Assembly: GCA_020351895.1 (NCBI GenBank)
Contig: CP070672.1
Span: 702,311 to 712,391 of the forward strand
Length of the DNA stretch: 10,081 nucleotides
From: Thermoplasmata archaeon
Lineage (GTDB): Archaea > Thermoplasmatota > Thermoplasmata > GCA-020350865
Direction: 5' to 3'
Part shown: positions 1 through 6,860 of the stretch, in pieces
Numbering within the stretch: the first letter of the stretch is position 1
Layout of the letters: the number at the start of each line of letters is the position of its first letter
Notes under the pieces: generated by a model
Databases searched by the model: none
What the model saw: the letters and a program-made list of their open reading frames with translations, nothing else
Told to the model about the DNA's origin: nothing
Position numbers and translations under genes: made by a program

Positions 1-2445
1 ATTCAGGATATCACTTGTGTTCACATTGACAGTACCATAAAACATGAACCTAACCTGCTCAGAACCTTCATCCTGGGTTTGATTTATAATCACCTCATAG
101 GATCGATTGGAGGGTAGAAAAATAGAATACCCTCCTGATGAGTTGGAATCCGTGGATAATGATCCATTACCTTCAAAGGCAATATTTATATCCTCGATCT
201 CATTGCCATCGTGAGTCACAATCCCCTCTACCTTTATTCCAAGGGAGAGGTTCAATTGAATATTTTCCGATTCATTGAAGTTGAAGATGTTGGAATAAAC
301 ATAATAGGTGCTGGGATTCATCATATGGTTGACCCAGACATTATACTCATTTGGCCCCAAAAAGAGCTCGAAGCTTCCATTCTCAGATGTAACCTCCAAT
401 GCCTCCATATCTTCTTCATTCCTTACCTTAAAGAAAACGGTAACATTCTCGGATGTACCTCCTATGGTTCCGTTGATTTTCACGTTTTTTGTGAGGTTGA
501 GATCATAATCTCTGCTTCCTTCACCCACTTCAATCGTGATATTTTCATCAAATAGATATCTGACATCCTTACTGTTCTCAGTGGTATTGTAATCCACCAA
601 TATGAGATATTCACCGGGTAAAAGACTTATTGAATAGTTTCCATTCGAATCTGAGACCGTTGATATATCCTCACCACCGGTTTTCAGATCTCTGAAGGTT
701 ATAGACACATTTTCAATGGCTCCACCTTTATATCTGGTGATCCCATAAGTAGTTATATTAAGGGGTGTCATTTTGAAATCACCCGAAATATCCAGGTTTG
801 TAATGTTCAGGGGGCCCAAAGAAAAATCCTCGAAGTTTTCATACTGGGCAAAAACCGTGTAATTACTTCCCACTTGGAGTTGTACAGTGTAAAGGCCTCT
901 GTCGTTTGTGATGACTCTCAGATCTGTTCCATTCTCATTTGTGAAGATGAGTTCTGCATAAGGGAGGCCTTCCAGAGTTTCCCTCACGTTGTTGTCATTC
1001 TCATCATAATAGGCATATCCATCGAGGATTCTACCATTTTTGAGATCGATGTTCAGCTCAAATCTTTCATGTTGAAGAATTGAATGTTTCTCAATGTATG
1101 TTGTGGATGAACCCGGGAATATGCCTTGAACCGTGTAGTTACCTTCAGGTAGGAACGCCCTATAAAATCCTGTGGAGTTCGCTATCACCAAAGTTTCCTC
1201 ATCTGAACCTATGAAGTTAATTTCTGCATAACTTCTGACCTCTGATGGTTCGATGGATCCGTTATGATTGAAGTCCATGTAAACGGTCCCAAATACCTCG
1301 ATGCTTTTTTGAAGAGGAATATCCTGGGAAACGATGCCTCCTTGTAGCTCGATTTCGCTAAGATAAATATAGGGATTCTTCTGGCCTATATCGTGTTTTA
1401 CAGAGACACTATATACACCGTTTCTGAAGTCAGTTGAGTAGTGTCCAGTCTCGTTCGTTCTGATGATATTGGTTATACCTTCGTTTTCAAAAAGGCCATC
1501 AAACCTAATTGTGACGTTTTCTACGACAGTTCCGTTTCCTGCAATGTAGGTCATACCCATAAGATCTGTGGAAGGTGAGAGTGTAATGTTGTTAATTGAG
1601 GTGTTACCATGGCCCAAAGTGATTTCCTCTTGATACCTCACGAAGCCATTGATATCAACATTTATTGTGAAATTTCCCGGTAAAAGCCAGGGGAAACTGT
1701 AGTAACCTTCCGAATCTGTGGATACTGACATGGATGTTTCATTTGTATTGTCCTGTAGACTGATTTCTTCTTGGGCGAACACATCTCCCAGCGAAGAATC
1801 CAATTTCCCATTGATTTCACCGGGTAATATGCCCACATCCTCTATCTTTGCCTCTCCGATTTTAAACGATTCTGTATCTTCTAAGGTATTATTGTGGCCT
1901 GCCACATCTACATAAATATTGTAGGTTCCAGGTGTGAGGTCGTCGAAGATGTAGGAGCCATTCTCTTCAGTAACTGCAGAATATTTCATATCCAGGTCTG
2001 AGTTTACAACAGTGACAATTGCAGATGAAATGTTTATGTCTGTACCTCTATCGTACACGTCATTTATATTCATATCCCAGAACACTTTTCCCTCGAGGAC
2101 ATTGGGTTCGATTTCCAAATTTTTAACTATGTTGTAATCCCAGATGCCATCACCATTTTCATCTATATTTCTTCTCATGACCTGATCATCAGAAATATTG
2201 ATATTGGTGAGATTGAGTTGGATTTTTTCCCTCTGGTTCAAAATTGCCAGTGACCTGAAGTCTCCCTCCTCAAAACCACCAGAGGTTGTCAGTAATGTTA
2301 CATCACCTGCTGGAGCGATTAAATGGTAGGTGCCATTTTCATCTGTAAGTGTACTATCATGGGGAATACCATATTCATCTAGTACCGCAACCCTGGCATT
2401 CACAATGGGTGTTCCTTTGGTGGTTTTAACGGTGCCGTTTAGATA
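1..2445 (-). repeat. Tandem carboxypeptidase-regulatory-like protein domains (about nine) in the OST tail
   Basis: Diverged protein-level repeats of about 75-95 residues, not DNA repeats. Approximate residue spans are 1028-1110, 1143-1230, 1235-1318, 1323-1408, 1409-1495, 1498-1587, 1588-1680, 1682-1760 and 1765 to the edge. Most units share a GxV/GTV-type first strand, a central T-D-x-N/E-G-x-Y turn (DENGTY 1062-1067, DSEGYY, DSNGNY) and an L-x-P-G-x-Y/F strand (LTPGTY, LLPGNF, LPEGNY, LLPGEY). This is the pattern of CarboxypepD_reg, Cna-B-like and SdrD-B-like folds. Three units open with an Asp/Asn-rich loop (near 1151-1159, 1418-1426 and 1508-1516) like the calcium loops of SdrD-B domains. 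Unit boundaries are by eye and could shift by several residues. I infer an extracellular rod or stalk. Confidence 0.8.
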
Positions 2446-5400
2446 CGCACCTTCATAGTATTTCAGGAACACAACCCCTGATCTGAGGCCCGAGCTCACA
2501 ACACCTCCTTCACCAGAGTCATCAATTTGGCCGTTACCGTCGTTGTCTATCCCGTCAGTCTCAAGTGCCTCCCTGCGCATGTCTGCATCAATATCCGCCA
2601 TGGCTTCCCAAGCATCTGGATGGTGTTTATATTCTGTTGCATTATAGGGATTCCAATAAGCAGTCCTGTAAACAAGCTGGAAATGTTTCATCATCCAACC
2701 TGGCATAGGGGGAGAATTGGTGTCATGAACCCCCGGAAGATTTGGCTCTACTCCTTGTTCTCCTGGGTCTTCTGCTTCTACATCATCCAAAGTGTACCCA
2801 ATATAACATTTTAGCAGCATAGAATTTAAAACTGGCTCGTAGTATTTCAATTTGAAGTCCTTTACCTCAAGTTTTGGGTTTTCTTCCTGGGCGGTTTTGA
2901 AATCCTCTAACGTGTATTCCCTGTTATCTGATGCTACAATCCAAGTTTCGAGGAAATCGTAGGGCTCGTTATTGTCGTTTATCCTATGATCAGAGAGCTT
3001 CAAAGGGGCATAGAAGATTCCTGTGTTCTGGGCACCAAAAGGAAACAGCCTTGAATCTATGGCAAAGTACCTGAGTTGGTATCCTGTTTCTTCCTGAAGC
3101 TCATGAAGTAACCAGATCATCTCCTCTTCGTTTAACTCCTCTGGTATCCATGTCTGAAGAATGGCATATATGGGTGTGAAATCTACCGCCATATCAGAGG
3201 TATAATGCCCATATCTACTTGGATTATCCAGAACCTCATCTCTGTAATCCCAGGGTTTCAAAACAACATCCGCTATGTCATCGGCATCTATCTCATCAGA
3301 CGGCTTATCCTCCCCAAAATATTTCTTTAAAATGTCCTTTACACCGTCATGAAGTCCGAATTCGTCATGTCCATCCTTGTATCTGTAATCTCCCTTATCA
3401 GCCTCGAGAATTCTCGCAATTAAAAGAGATATGGCCTGACTTTCACCATTTGCCGAAATGAAAGAACCTGCATACTGCACTCTACCTTGAAAGTTGTCGG
3501 CAGCAGTTGGATGTTGTCCAAGGTAGATGGCCCAGAAACCATAGTCCCACCAGCTTATGAAGGCTGGTCTTTCCTCAATTGGAAGCTCCGTATCCTGTTC
3601 CGATAACCAACGCATACCGTCCAGCCAGTAATCAGAAGGAAAACCGTGGCCAAAGGCACCAAAGTATTTCAGTTCGTTGAGGTTGGTTCTGTTGTACATG
3701 GTCCCGACACCATCTGGATATCGGGTTCTATTACCCGCCTCATCACTGTTGTACTCATCGGGTTTCATGAAGAATGGTAGGGCATCATAAACTGCAACAT
3801 CCACCTTCTTCTTCTCCCCGAAGGGCACCCCTGCATCCCAGCCGAGCCATAAATTCGGGATGAATATCATGAAGACAAGAAACAGCACACCTACGACATG
3901 GCTCACCTTGACGCTCTTCTTCATGGCGTAGAACCTTCCCCCGCCTTTTAGACTCCTGTAATGCTTCATCATCTTACGAAAATCAAGCTTCTTGATTAAC
4001 TCGTAGATCATCCAACCAGAGAGAATTGCGAATATGGGGCCAGCGTTGAATATGAATCTTGTGGCAGAGATGGCCATGTAAACGGCTGTTATACCCCAGA
4101 TGGTCAAGAACAGGTAATGTGCCTTCAAATCCTTTGCCACCCTGACGATTGATATCAAAATGGCAAAAAGGGCCAGGAAAGTGGTTACTACGCCGTAAGA
4201 AAATACGGCCCTGCTGTAATCAGGTGCTTGAGCCTCTGCAATTGTTGAGAATATCTTGTTTTCTGCGAAATATCCCTGTCCGCTGAAGTAGGTACTGCCA
4301 ACTTCTGGAAAAACATATGTGAGGAGCAGAAATCCGCATACGATCACGGCTGTAAGTGTGGAAAAAACTAAAATCCATGGGCTATCCCGTGTAGGAACCA
4401 AGACAGCGCTGATTATTATTACGGCCAACAATATCTCCATGGCAGGCTCTATGACATATCCCATGCGATTTCCGTTATAATATGGAATGGGTAATATGGC
4501 CACAACAGCCAATGATATTATGGTACATAATGCAACCCCTAAGGAATCCTTATTCCTCAATTTATTGAGTATCAACTGAATAAAGAAATAAACGATTATG
4601 ATCACAACAGGATAAAGGAATCCCTTCCATATTAGGGCCACCGAGGCCAAAGAAAGGCCTGTTAAAAGCGAATAGGCCACAGGTACCTGATTGTATCTGA
4701 ACCATTGGGCAAAGCCTTTTGGTATTTCCTTTGGGCGAAGCCAATTTTCTACCCATTTATCCCTGATAACAAGATGGTTTAAGGCCTTGATAAAGAAGAA
4801 GTATGAAAGCGCAACATAGAAAAGCACTATGGCATCATGATCAGAGAAGCCCAATGGAGATCGCTCTACATGGGATGGCATTATAGCCAAAAGAAAAGCG
4901 CATATTATACCTGTCTTTCTGTTGAACATCTCCTTGCCTATGAGATAAACTGGAATGGCGGTTAGTGCACCCCAGAATGCAGGTGAAAATTCCATGACCT
5001 GCCACGTTGAAACCCCTGAGTCACCTCCAAAGAAAGGAGCTAAAAGCATGCCAAATATCGCCACAGACCAGTCGAACATAGGCGGGCGGGGATTAATGGC
5101 TCCATCTGGATAGCTCAATAACGGATCAAATATAAGATGTCTATGATTATCTTGAACGTAATCCACAACCCTTTTGTGGTAATAGGGATCGTTTCCTGAC
5201 AGGATGAATCCGTCCTCTGTTGCAGGAGGATAGTAGAAATAACTTCTTAAGAATAGGCCGAAGAGAAATATCAAAAGTAGGATAAGCATGGTCTGCCAAT
5301 TCTGTGAAAGCCAGAGCCTACCTTGAGAGATTCCTTCTTCTTCGGATTCAAGGTCCCTTTTGGAGAGTTTCCTCTCCCTTCTTCTTTTTCTTCTATCTCG

Positions 5401-5526
5401 TCTACGAATTGGCTCGTCGAATTCTTCGTCATTTTCAGCGAGTTTTTCTTTCCTTCTGAACCTGCCTTTACGCTTGGGTTCCTTTGAGCCTTCATCTTCA
5501 GGTGATATTTCGTCTTCATCTGACAT
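1..5526 (-). CDS. aglB: AglB/Stt3-type oligosaccharyltransferase with giant sequon-rich beta-sandwich tail (3' end outside window)
   Basis: Catalytic subunit of archaeal N-glycosylation: it moves a glycan from a dolichol carrier to Asn in N-X-S/T on the outer face of the membrane. The frame is open for 1842 codons to the edge. Residues 1-75 are a charged cytosolic extension (acidic start, arginine/lysine run 41-57). TM1 is about 79-97 and the last TM about 543-557. Visible landmarks are GNDPYYH with D113 (first acidic motif), SDHDA with D229/D231 (second DxD), TIAE 428-431 (TIxE motif of EL5), WWDYG 659-663 (bases 3538-3552), and RYFAIDSRLFP around D824, probably the DK/MI-motif region. HFQLVY follows at about 948-953 and a VFLKYYEGAYLNG strand ends the usual enzyme near 1030. 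From there about nine carboxypeptidase-regulatory-like units run to the edge. Known AglBs are roughly 850-1000 residues, so this one is at least 1.8 times longer. ATG 5526 is chosen for the GGTGGGAG Shine-Dalgarno just upstream. Family assignment is firm; the function of the tail is unknown. Confidence 0.93.
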   Translation of the reverse strand, partial: MSDEDEISPEDEGSKEPKRKGRFRRKEKLAENDEEFDEPIRRRDRRKRRRERKLSKRDLESEEEGISQGRLWLSQNWQTMLILLLIFLFGLFLRSYFYYPPATEDGFILSGNDPYYHKRVVDYVQDNHRHLIFDPLLSYPDGAINPRPPMFDWSVAIFGMLLAPFFGGDSGVSTWQVMEFSPAFWGALTAIPVYLIGKEMFNRKTGIICAFLLAIMPSHVERSPLGFSDHDAIVLFYVALSYFFFIKALNHLVIRDKWVENWLRPKEIPKGFAQWFRYNQVPVAYSLLTGLSLASVALIWKGFLYPVVIIIVYFFIQLILNKLRNKDSLGVALCTIISLAVVAILPIPYYNGNRMGYVIEPAMEILLAVIIISAVLVPTRDSPWILVFSTLTAVIVCGFLLLTYVFPEVGSTYFSGQGYFAENKIFSTIAEAQAPDYSRAVFSYGVVTTFLALFAILISIVRVAKDLKAHYLFLTIWGITAVYMAISATRFIFNAGPIFAILSGWMIYELIKKLDFRKMMKHYRSLKGGGRFYAMKKSVKVSHVVGVLFLVFMIFIPNLWLGWDAGVPFGEKKKVDVAVYDALPFFMKPDEYNSDEAGNRTRYPDGVGTMYNRTNLNELKYFGAFGHGFPSDYWLDGMRWLSEQDTELPIEERPAFISWWDYGFWAIYLGQHPTAADNFQGRVQYAGSFISANGESQAISLLIARILEADKGDYRYKDGHDEFGLHDGVKDILKKYFGEDKPSDEIDADDIADVVLKPWDYRDEVLDNPSRYGHYTSDMAVDFTPIYAILQTWIPEELNEEEMIWLLHELQEETGYQLRYFAIDSRLFPFGAQNTGIFYAPLKLSDHRINDNNEPYDFLETWIVASDNREYTLEDFKTAQEENPKLEVKDFKLKYYEPVLNSMLLKCYIGYTLDDVEAEDPGEQGVEPNLPGVHDTNSPPMPGWMMKHFQLVYRTAYWNPYNATEYKHHPDAWEAMADIDADMRREALETDGIDNDGNGQIDDSGEGGVVSSGLRSGVVFLKYYEGAYLNGTVKTTKGTPIVNARVAVLDEYGIPHDSTLTDENGTYHLIAPAGDVTLLTTSGGFEEGDFRSLAILNQREKIQLNLTNINISDDQVMRRNIDENGDGIWDYNIVKNLEIEPNVLEGKVFWDMNINDVYDRGTDINISSAIVTVVNSDLDMKYSAVTEENGSYIFDDLTPGTYNIYVDVAGHNNTLEDTESFKIGEAKIEDVGILPGEINGKLDSSLGDVFAQEEISLQDNTNETSMSVSTDSEGYYSFPWLLPGNFTINVDINGFVRYQEEITLGHGNTSINNITLSPSTDLMGMTYIAGNGTVVENVTIRFDGLFENEGITNIIRTNETGHYSTDFRNGVYSVSVKHDIGQKNPYIYLSEIELQGGIVSQDIPLQKSIEVFGTVYMDFNHNGSIEPSEVRSYAEINFIGSDEETLVIANSTGFYRAFLPEGNYTVQGIFPGSSTTYIEKHSILQHERFELNIDLKNGRILDGYAYYDENDNNVRETLEGLPYAELIFTNENGTDLRVITNDRGLYTVQLQVGSNYTVFAQYENFEDFSLGPLNITNLDISGDFKMTPLNITTYGITRYKGGAIENVSITFRDLKTGGEDISTVSDSNGNYSISLLPGEYLILVDYNTTENSKDVRYLFDENITIEVGEGSRDYDLNLTKNVKINGTIGGTSENVTVFFKVRNEEDMEALEVTSENGSFELFLGPNEYNVWVNHMMNPSTYYVYSNIFNFNESENIQLNLSLGIKVEGIVTHDGNEIEDINIAFEGNGSLSTDSNSSGGYSIFLPSNRSYEVIINQTQDEGSEQVRFMFYGTVNVNTSDILN

Positions 5527-5580
5527 TTTTTCTCCCACCAAGGGGGGTGAATCCTGTATATTATTCTTATTTATTAATTT
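5527..5580 (-). promoter_or_regulatory. Promoter and ribosome binding site of the OST gene
   Basis: Reading the minus strand, TTAATAAATAAG (5577-5566) and AATAATATAC (5565-5556) are two overlapping TATA-like candidates. The first would place a transcript start near 5545 with a leader of about 19 bases. GGTGGGAG (5539-5532) lies six bases before ATG 5526 and matches the archaeal GGTGA-type Shine-Dalgarno core. The OST therefore seems able to be transcribed alone as well as by read-through. Positions are inferred from motif spacing only. Confidence 0.5.
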
Positions 5581-5636
5581 TCCCCAATTATTCTCAATCT
5601 TTGAGGGCTTACTCCGTAATATCCACGTATTTCAGC

Positions 5637-5653
5637 AAAAAAATTCAAAAATC
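5637..5653 (-). terminator. Probable T-tract terminator after the small membrane ORF
   Basis: On the minus strand a T5 tract (5651-5647) and a T7 tract (5643-5637) follow the small ORF's stop by about 20-35 bases. Oligo-T tracts are the usual intrinsic terminators of archaeal RNA polymerase. No strong hairpin sits directly before them. It would separate the methyltransferase/small-ORF transcript from the OST gene. Confidence 0.45.
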
Positions 5654-5673
5654 CCTCAAATTAACAGATGCGT

Positions 5674-5874
5674 TTAATAAAACCTAGGTTCTTGCTGGTA
5701 TGAGTCGATAATGGGAGATTCCATATTTCGACAATTTCTGGTCACCATGGGTTTAAAGGACATATTCTTTTTCCTACACAATGTTAAAAATAGCATAATG
5801 GTTAAAACTAAAATCACCTGTAAAAAGGTGTATTGGTCTTTTAATGAACCTTTAGACCGGAATTTCTGTAACAT
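5674..5874 (-). CDS. Possible small single-span membrane protein, 66 aa, unknown function
   Basis: I do not recognise a family. The product would have a short basic N-terminus (MLQKFRSKGSLK), one hydrophobic stretch of about 17-20 residues (about 16-35, rich in L, V, I and F), a basic CRKKN stop-transfer patch, and a polar C-terminal part of about 30 residues. The positive patch after the span is the stronger topological signal, suggesting a cytosolic C-terminus, though the N-terminus is also basic. ATG 5874 is preferred to the in-frame ATG 5907 because GGTGGGAC (5886-5879) ends four bases upstream, the same Shine-Dalgarno core used by the OST gene. It lies 48 bases after the methyltransferase stop on the same strand, so co-transcription is possible. 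The alternative is a chance frame in an AT-rich spacer; no homology evidence is available. Confidence 0.4.
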   Translation of the reverse strand: MLQKFRSKGSLKDQYTFLQVILVLTIMLFLTLCRKKNMSFKPMVTRNCRNMESPIIDSYQQEPRFY

Positions 5875-5922
5875 CTTGTCCCACCATATCCAATATATAA
5901 GCTTCAATTGTCTTTCATGTAT

Positions 5923-6717
5923 TTATTTGTTTTCATAAACTATGAAGTGCCTTAAAGCATAGGGAATGTGATCCTCAATATGGTTAATAATGAACCTTGT
6001 TATCACCTTTGGAACATAGGAATAAGTCCTGTCTGGAATGGCAAGGCCAAAGCTTCTTATAAAGATGATTCTAAGACCATTATCCTCTCCAAGATTCTGT
6101 AACTCCTTTTGAGTGAATCCCTCAAACTTATGAACATGTGGATTTCTATGGTCTATTTCTTTCGAATCTGAAAGCTCTGGGTGCAGGTTCATGTCAACCC
6201 CAGTCTTTTTTACCAGGGGAATCGCCAATGATTTGGGTAGCAGACAAAAGATCTTGTATGAGAGGTTACCCCTATTTGGTGTGGTGAGAATGAAGATTCC
6301 CTTTCTTTTAAGCACCCTATTTACCTCTTGGAAGAATTTCTCGGGTTCGTTTAAATGCTCCAAGAGTTCTGATGCGATGACAACATCAAAAGAATTCTCT
6401 TTGAAGGGGAGACCACCTGCTACATCTGCTGATACGCATGCTATGCTGGGATTCTTTTTGTTAATCTCCCTCAACCAACCATATTCGATATCCAAGGCAA
6501 CACAGCCTTGGGATATCGCGCTCAGTCCCTGAATAAGATGGCCTGTTCCACTTCCCACATCCAGGATTCTATCATGCTTCCTTTCAAGGACATTTTGGAT
6601 TATCATGGAATTAACTTTCACATATTGAACCTGTTGAAAATATGGATGAGGGATTTTTAGGCCCTTGTTGTAGGCTTCATAATCCTGAATAAAGCACTTT
6701 GTTGCGGCATTGGTCAT
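5923..6717 (-). CDS. Class I SAM-dependent methyltransferase (264 aa)
   Basis: Transfers a methyl group from S-adenosylmethionine to an unidentified acceptor; no transmembrane segment or signal peptide is visible, so it is probably cytosolic. Motif I is ILDVGSGTGH at 51-60 (SAM-binding glycine loop). The acidic end of strand 2 is D76 in ALDIEYG, SADVAGGLPF (96-105) carries the adenine-contacting Asp, and FDVVIASELLEHL (110-122) is motif IV. VLKRKGIFILTTPN follows as the typical post-IV region of UbiE/Methyltransf_11 proteins. The region after about residue 150 (a proline/lysine-rich helix, then HPELSDSKEIDHRNPHVH) probably forms the substrate lid and is not diagnostic. Length is normal for the family. 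No Shine-Dalgarno precedes ATG 6717, but a TATA-like box about 31 bases upstream suggests an almost leaderless mRNA. The neighbouring OST makes a glycan or lipid-linked-sugar methyltransferase possible, but that is inference from position only. Confidence 0.85.
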   Translation of the reverse strand: MTNAATKCFIQDYEAYNKGLKIPHPYFQQVQYVKVNSMIIQNVLERKHDRILDVGSGTGHLIQGLSAISQGCVALDIEYGWLREINKKNPSIACVSADVAGGLPFKENSFDVVIASELLEHLNEPEKFFQEVNRVLKRKGIFILTTPNRGNLSYKIFCLLPKSLAIPLVKKTGVDMNLHPELSDSKEIDHRNPHVHKFEGFTQKELQNLGEDNGLRIIFIRSFGLAIPDRTYSYVPKVITRFIINHIEDHIPYALRHFIVYENK

Positions 6718-6740
6718 GTTTTTTCATAAAGTAGTTGTGT

Positions 6741-6755
6741 TATAAAAATATATTT
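6741..6755. promoter_or_regulatory. Shared AT-rich TATA-like box for divergent transcription
   Basis: TATAAAAATATATTT reads as a good archaeal TATA box on either strand. On the minus strand its centre is about 31 bases from the methyltransferase ATG (6717), which fits a nearly leaderless transcript. On the plus strand a start near 6772 is expected, a few bases before an in-frame ATG at 6780 and about 90 bases before the preferred GTG start of the FAD oxidoreductase. Assignment rests on spacing alone. Confidence 0.5.
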
Positions 6756-6800
6756 GCTCTGAGTTATCTTGAAATTAAAATGAATGAATGCAAAACCCAA

Positions 6801-6860
6801 AAATTAGTAATATACCATCACTATTCGGTATCGAGCATTGCTTCACTTAGGGGGGATCGT
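6801..6860 (+). promoter_or_regulatory. Second TATA-like box and Shine-Dalgarno that decide the FAD oxidoreductase start
   Basis: AGTAATATACC (6806-6816) resembles the AATAATATAC box before the OST gene and would give a transcript start near 6837. AGGGGGGAT (6850-6858) is the only strong purine-rich ribosome binding site in the region and ends two bases before GTG 6861. Together they favour GTG 6861 over ATG 6780 or TTG 6735 as the translation start. Confidence 0.4.

Noticed and set aside
211..1083. Several plus-strand frames of 60-115 codons opposite the OST tail
   Set aside because: The minus strand carries a continuous coherent repeat protein here, and the plus frames show no domain pattern.
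1288..1350. N-P-S type sites and near-sequons in the OST
   Set aside because: Sites with Pro in the middle position (for example at residues about 1737-1739) are not accepted by OSTs and were left out of the sequon count.
5271..5519. An 82-codon minus-strand frame, rich in Lys and Ser, starting near the OST start
   Set aside because: It is a shifted frame over the OST's charged N-terminal extension; the OST frame has the Shine-Dalgarno and continues into TM1.
1..5526. Possible frameshift or gene fusion break between the OST catalytic part and the tail
   Set aside because: I read the frame row by row from 3420 down to base 1 and it stays in phase without a stop, with family-typical sequence on both sides of the junction. 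Only an assembly join could still be at fault.
5711..5938. A 75-codon plus-strand frame antisense to the small membrane ORF
   Set aside because: No ribosome binding site before its ATG, and the product is low-complexity and Cys/Phe rich without a domain. The minus-strand frame has the better start signals.
6735..6860. TTG 6735 as start of the FAD oxidoreductase, with a 42-residue N-terminal extension
   Set aside because: It overlaps the TATA box itself, has no ribosome binding site, and the added residues do not resemble the family.
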